Of a stretch of 64,000 nucleotides of DNA, positions 60,060-64,000 are shown piece after piece. Below the pieces are notes generated by a model. That model made no database searches. It was not told the origin of the DNA and was given only the letters and a program-made list of their open reading frames with translations. The stretch spans positions 3,845,501 through 3,909,500 of the forward strand of contig NZ_CP036515.1 in NCBI RefSeq assembly GCF_004323635.1. The letters are read 5' to 3'. The translations under genes were made by a program, and so were the position numbers. Numbering within the stretch: the first letter of the stretch is position 1; every line of letters starts with the position of its first letter. Origin of the DNA: Lichenihabitans psoromatis (GTDB lineage Bacteria; Pseudomonadota; Alphaproteobacteria; Rhizobiales; Beijerinckiaceae).

Positions 60060-60082
60060 GGGATAACAAGATCTCGTCTCGA

Positions 60083-62587
60083 TCAGAAGCTGGTGCCACC
60101 CGAGAAGCGGAAGGCTTGCGTCTGGTCGTATTTGTCCTTGCTCAAAGCGTAGGCGTAATCGAACCGGATCGGGCCAAGCGGCGAGGCCCAAATCAAGCTG
60201 GCGCCGACGGAGGAGCGGATCGCGTCCGAATCGCGCAAGACCACGCAGGTGCCCTGCTGATAGTTGGTCGCAAACACGCCAGTCGCCTGGCCGCCCGCCA
60301 CGCAGGCTCCACCACCCGGGGTGAAGTTCGTGCGGCCGGTGTAGCCGAAGAGCGTTCCCGCATCGGCGAAGAAGGCACCCTTCAGGCCAAGGTCACGCGG
60401 CAGACCATAAAGCGGGAACTGCGTCTCCAACGATCCACCGAAGTAGGTCGAGCCACCCAGCGGATTGTATTTGGCGTTGGTCGGGTCGCTGATGTCGCGT
60501 GCGCCGATACCCGACGGAGCGAAACCACGAACCAATGTCGGTCCAAGCTGGAACTGGTCGGTGATGCGAAGCTGACCACTCAGCGCTTCGACATGACCTC
60601 CCTGCAGGCGCACGAACCCGATGATGTCGTCGTAGATCGGGTGGTAGTAGCGCAGGTCGCCCGTGCTCCGAACGAAGGTGTTGTCGCGCTGACCGCCCGC
60701 ATTGCCGAGGCCGGTGTCGAAGCCGACATCGGTCCGGATTTCGGCGAACAAGCCGCTGGTCGGGTTCTTCGGGTTATCCAGTGTGTTGTAGTTGAGGTTG
60801 AAGCCGACCAAATTGGTCAACGTCGACCCAAGCGCTTCCTTGATGGCGATCGACGCCTCACCGTTGGTCAAGCAGTTGTTCGTCGCTGTGGCCGGCACAT
60901 TCACCAAGGTGCCGTAACCAGGCGTTGTCCCATCGATCGGAACACCACCGGTCGACACGCAATCGTTTGACGGCTGGCTCGACTTGTTCGGGATGCTGAT
61001 CTTGGTGTTGTAGATCGAGTAATGCGGCGAGATGGAGAATTCGTCGGTGATCGGAATACCAAGCCGCAAGGTACCGCCCGTCACGAAGGTCTCGTAGAGC
61101 GCATATTGCGTGTTATCGTTCTGCTTGGCGAAGATGTCGAAACCAGCGGCGATGCGGGTGTCGAAGATATACGGCTCGGTGAAGGAGAAATCGACGCCGC
61201 GGGCATACTGGCCCTCTTGCACGCCGAGCTTCACATATTGACCACGGCCTAGGAAGTTGGTCTCGGTCACGGCTGCTTCCGCGATGAAGCCATCCGAGGT
61301 CGAGTAACCACCCGAGATCGAGAACGATCCCGTCGGCTGATCTTCGACGTCGACGTTGATGATGACACGGTCGGCGGATGAGCCCGGCAGATTGGTGATC
61401 CGGACCTTCTTGAAGAAGCCGAGGCTGTTCAAGCGGCGCTCGGCCCGATCGATCATGACCTTGTTGTAGGGGTCGCCTTCGCCGATATCGAACTCGCGAC
61501 GAATGACGTAGTCGCGGGTGCGGGTATTTCCGTGGACGTCGATGCGCTCGATGTAGACGCGCGGGCCTTCATCGATCACGAAGCCAAGGTTGACCGTGTG
61601 CGTGGACGGATTGCGGTCACCGCGCGGCCGAACTTCCGAGAAGGCATAACCGCGACGCTGAACTTCGCGGGTCAACCCTTCGGTCGACTTCTCGACGAGG
61701 TCGCCATCATAGACGTCGCCTGCGGAAAGCCGAACGATCGGCGTCAGTTGCTCGCCAGAGACGTCCGACAGATGGGATTCAACCCGAACGGCGCCAACCG
61801 TATATTGCGCGCCTTCTTCGACCGTGATCGTGATGTGATAACCGCCGGCTTCCGGGTCGAATTTCACGTCCGAGCCGACGATGCGGAAGTCGGCATAACC
61901 GTTGCGAAGGTAGAAGCGGCGAATGGCTTCCTGATCGGCCGCGACCTTGTCGGCATCATAGACGTCGGATGTCTTGAAAAAAGACAGGTAATTTGATTCC
62001 GTGGTCTGCATCAGACCGCGAAGCTTGCCGGAGCCAAACGCCTTGTTGCCGACGAAGTCGATCGACTTCACGCCGGTCTTGTCGCCCTCGTCGATCGTGA
62101 ACACGACGTCGAGGCGACCGTTCGGAAGATCGACCGTCCGGGCCGTGACCTTGGCGAGACCACGGCCGTTATGCTGATAGATTTCCTTGATGCGCTCGAT
62201 GTCGGCCTGAACCGTGGCGGGCGAATAAGGCCCTCGCGATTTCGACTGAATGGCACTGGCCATCTGGTCGCCCTTGATCTTGCTGTTGCCCTCGAAAGCA
62301 ACCCGGTTGATGACGCCATTCTCGACGACGGTCACGACCAGACCCGCACCGCGGTGGCTGACGCGAACATCGGAAAACAGCCCGGTCGCATAAAGGTCTT
62401 TAATGGATTGGTTGACATTGCCCTGATCGGCACCGGTGAAATAGGACCGGACCGTTTCAGCGTCGACGCGACGATTGCCCTCGACAACAATGGATGCCGC
62501 CGATGCGGGCAAGGTGATCCCGGCAATCATGACGGATAAGACCGTTATGAACGCGAGTCGGTTCAAGAAGCCGCGTAGAAACTGCAT
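60083..62587 (-). CDS. bamA: BamA, outer-membrane beta-barrel assembly protein
   Basis: Core of the BAM machine that inserts barrel proteins into the outer membrane. 834 residues: signal peptide (about 1-30, ending ASAA), five POTRA domains (~30-425) including the VEGNRRVDAETV start, then a 16-stranded barrel ending in the aromatic FRFSGGTSF signature. Follows rseP after a 229-base gap. Confidence 0.97.
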   Translation of the reverse strand: MQFLRGFLNRLAFITVLSVMIAGITLPASAASIVVEGNRRVDAETVRSYFTGADQGNVNQSIKDLYATGLFSDVRVSHRGAGLVVTVVENGVINRVAFEGNSKIKGDQMASAIQSKSRGPYSPATVQADIERIKEIYQHNGRGLAKVTARTVDLPNGRLDVVFTIDEGDKTGVKSIDFVGNKAFGSGKLRGLMQTTESNYLSFFKTSDVYDADKVAADQEAIRRFYLRNGYADFRIVGSDVKFDPEAGGYHITITVEEGAQYTVGAVRVESHLSDVSGEQLTPIVRLSAGDVYDGDLVEKSTEGLTREVQRRGYAFSEVRPRGDRNPSTHTVNLGFVIDEGPRVYIERIDVHGNTRTRDYVIRREFDIGEGDPYNKVMIDRAERRLNSLGFFKKVRITNLPGSSADRVIINVDVEDQPTGSFSISGGYSTSDGFIAEAAVTETNFLGRGQYVKLGVQEGQYARGVDFSFTEPYIFDTRIAAGFDIFAKQNDNTQYALYETFVTGGTLRLGIPITDEFSISPHYSIYNTKISIPNKSSQPSNDCVSTGGVPIDGTTPGYGTLVNVPATATNNCLTNGEASIAIKEALGSTLTNLVGFNLNYNTLDNPKNPTSGLFAEIRTDVGFDTGLGNAGGQRDNTFVRSTGDLRYYHPIYDDIIGFVRLQGGHVEALSGQLRITDQFQLGPTLVRGFAPSGIGARDISDPTNAKYNPLGGSTYFGGSLETQFPLYGLPRDLGLKGAFFADAGTLFGYTGRTNFTPGGGACVAGGQATGVFATNYQQGTCVVLRDSDAIRSSVGASLIWASPLGPIRFDYAYALSKDKYDQTQAFRFSGGTSF

Positions 62588-62776
62588 GTACTCTCGGTCC
62601 CCGTCTACCGCGAGCGTGGGTCACGCTCTCGATCCCTCAACCTGAACACTAAAGTTTGATGATTTCCGAAACCGAAGTGACGGGAACCAGATTTTCTTGT
62701 CTCAGGTTTTCGCTTCTACAAGGTTTACGGGGGGGAGCAAACCAACATTCGGCGCGGTGCGCACCAAAGCCCACAG

Positions 62777-62796
62777 GCGTGTCTCTACCGACACGC
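62777..62796 (-). terminator. Hairpin between rseP and bamA
   Basis: GCGTGTC (62777-62783) and GACACGC (62790-62796) form a perfect 7-bp stem with a six-base loop, 20 bases after the rseP stop. No T-run follows, so it may be an attenuator or merely a processing structure. Confidence 0.3.
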
Positions 62797-62816
62797 AAGC
62801 CGCTGAAACGCCACAA

Positions 62817-63923
62817 TTAACTGACGAAAAACCGCGAAATATCGTTGTATGTGGCGCAAAGCATCAGAGTCGCGACAAGCGCGATGCCGAGACGAAAGCC
62901 GTATTCCTGCACGCGTTCGCTCACCGGACGCCCTTGAACGGCCTCGATGCAGCAAAACAACAATCGTCCGCCATCAAGCGGGGGAATCGGAAGAAGGTTA
63001 AAAAATCCGATAGAAACTGAGAAGAACGCGGCCAGGTTAAGCAGGGCGCCGAAGCCGAGCTGAACGACCTTATCGGTCACCTCGACCATACGGACCGGGC
63101 CGGACAATTGCGCCACCGTTTCGCGGCCGGTCAGCAGGCCGCCGAGGTAGCTCACGGTGCGGCTTACCACATACCAACATTCGGATGTCGCAGCGGTCAC
63201 GGATTCGATCGGCCCGAGGCGCTTCACTGAATAATCGGCGCGATCGGTCGAGGCGCCGAGACCCAACACCCCGATTCTCGCCGTTCCGAACGGCCCCGTC
63301 ACATCCTTGCGCTGGGGAGTCGCTGTCAGATGAACCAGAGTTCCGCTCCGATCGACGTCGATCGCCAAGGGCGTATCGCTCGACTCGCTGACGATGCGCT
63401 GCATGTCCATGAAGCTGTCGATCGGACGTCCGTCGATCGACGTGATCCGGTCACCCGGCTGAAAGCCGGCCTGGGAGGCGGCGCTATCGGCCACCACGGA
63501 TGCGACACGCGGCGCCAGCACGCCGATCCCTTCGACGTAAAACAAGCCGGCGAAAAGCACGATGGCGAGAAGGAAACTCGCGATTGGCCCCGCCGCGACG
63601 ACGAAGCCACGCTGCAGGGCGGATTTGCCGGCGAATGTGTCGCCACGAGCCACCGTATCGGCGATTGCGGTCGGCTTCGCACTCACGTCGCTATCGCCGT
63701 GAAATTTGACGTAGCCACCGAGCGGGATGGCGGCGAGCCGCCAACGTGTTCCCTTACGATCCGTATAGGCTGCGATTTCGGGACCGAACCCCACCGAAAA
63801 CGCGTCGATCCGCGCGCCGCAGAGCCGGCCCGCTAGAAAATGCCCGAGTTCATGGAAGAACACGACGAGCACCAGAATGAAAATATAACCGAGGACGGTT
63901 TGGAAATGACTGAACAGGGCCAT
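62817..63923 (-). CDS. rseP: RseP-type intramembrane site-2 protease (RIP metalloprotease)
   Basis: Inner-membrane zinc protease that cuts anti-sigma factors and remnant signal peptides. 368 residues from ATG 63923 with GGAG upstream; the frame continues to 63956. The HELGH zinc motif lies at residues 24-28, one PDZ domain (~120-200), and the C-terminal LPIPPLDGG signature. The upstream part to the window end (dxr in many relatives) could not be recognised in the last 77 bases. Confidence 0.94.
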   Translation of the reverse strand: MALFSHFQTVLGYIFILVLVVFFHELGHFLAGRLCGARIDAFSVGFGPEIAAYTDRKGTRWRLAAIPLGGYVKFHGDSDVSAKPTAIADTVARGDTFAGKSALQRGFVVAAGPIASFLLAIVLFAGLFYVEGIGVLAPRVASVVADSAASQAGFQPGDRITSIDGRPIDSFMDMQRIVSESSDTPLAIDVDRSGTLVHLTATPQRKDVTGPFGTARIGVLGLGASTDRADYSVKRLGPIESVTAATSECWYVVSRTVSYLGGLLTGRETVAQLSGPVRMVEVTDKVVQLGFGALLNLAAFFSVSIGFFNLLPIPPLDGGRLLFCCIEAVQGRPVSERVQEYGFRLGIALVATLMLCATYNDISRFFVS

Positions 63924-64000
63924 CAGAAACTCCGGAGGGCCCCGTCGGGCCGACATGCGGAACGCAACATCGATACGGGTGTGCCTGGCGTCGAGCGCGA

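Noticed and set aside
63924..64000. Possible end of dxr upstream of rseP
   Set aside because: None of the three minus-strand frames in these 77 bases resembles the DXR C-terminus.

Overview
The window reads as a GC-rich chromosomal segment of an alphaproteobacterium of the order Hyphomicrobiales (Rhizobiales). The family cannot be fixed from the sequence. This rests on conserved gene orders (moaC-moeA-lexA; tatABC-serS-surE-pcm-nlpD; ldtR/DUF6163/hemB; recO-era-rnc-lepB-acpS-pdxJ-pyrE-rsh-rpoZ; rseP-bamA-lpxD-fabZ-lpxA-lpxB), on an IalB-family protein, and on a GAAC-N7-GAAC SOS box in front of lexA. No rRNA, tRNA, IS element, prophage or CRISPR array was seen. Genes are packed tightly and no gene-free gap exceeds 300 bases; the largest is about 288 bases, before the lytic transglycosylase.

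Layout. 1-7 kb: molybdenum cofactor genes (end of moaC, moeA), lexA with two SOS-like boxes, an IalB-like secreted protein, cyclopropane fatty acid synthase, cysK with an alanyl-tRNA editing protein, and queF. 7-14.6 kb (minus strand): lysophospholipid acyltransferase, kdsA, a CPA2 antiporter, a VOC protein, pyrG, secG, tpiA. 14.8-17.4 kb: an unusual adenylate cyclase fused to histidine-kinase-like and receiver domains, then a DUF815 ATPase. 17.5-24 kb (minus): a LysM/LytM lipoprotein, pcm, surE, serS, tatCBA. 24-30 kb: ldtR, a DUF6163 membrane protein, hemB, a DUF892 ferritin-like protein, an orphan LivH-like permease with an extra N-terminal domain, an RDD protein and the leucyltransferase bpt.

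30-35 kb: DUF6489, parC, a divergent LysR/SDR pair and a tiny exported peptide. 34.8-42.8 kb (minus): recO, era, rnc, lepB, acpS, pdxJ, pyrE, rsh, rpoZ. 43-49.3 kb: a NYN-domain protein, a type 5 uracil-DNA glycosylase, smpB, dapA, a soluble-type lytic transglycosylase and an alpha/beta hydrolase. 49.5-56 kb: a small orphan gene, ctaA, a DUF2842 protein, then a polysaccharide trio (deacetylase, FemAB/CelD-like acyltransferase, Wzz/ExoP-like chain-length protein with a degenerate kinase domain). 56-64 kb (minus): envelope biogenesis cluster lpxB, lpxA, fabZ, lpxD, bamA, rseP.

Most of the window is core housekeeping backbone. A large share serves the envelope: lipid A (kdsA, lpx genes), outer-membrane assembly (bamA, rseP), export (tat, secG, lepB) and peptidoglycan remodelling (nlpD-like, lytic transglycosylase, ldtR). 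I did not find a clearly novel multi-gene system. The most unusual points are the missing lpxI between lpxA and lpxB, the HisKA-HisKA-REC-cyclase fusion without a kinase ATPase domain, the orphan LivH fusion, and the pseudo-kinase ExoP beside polysaccharide-modifying enzymes.
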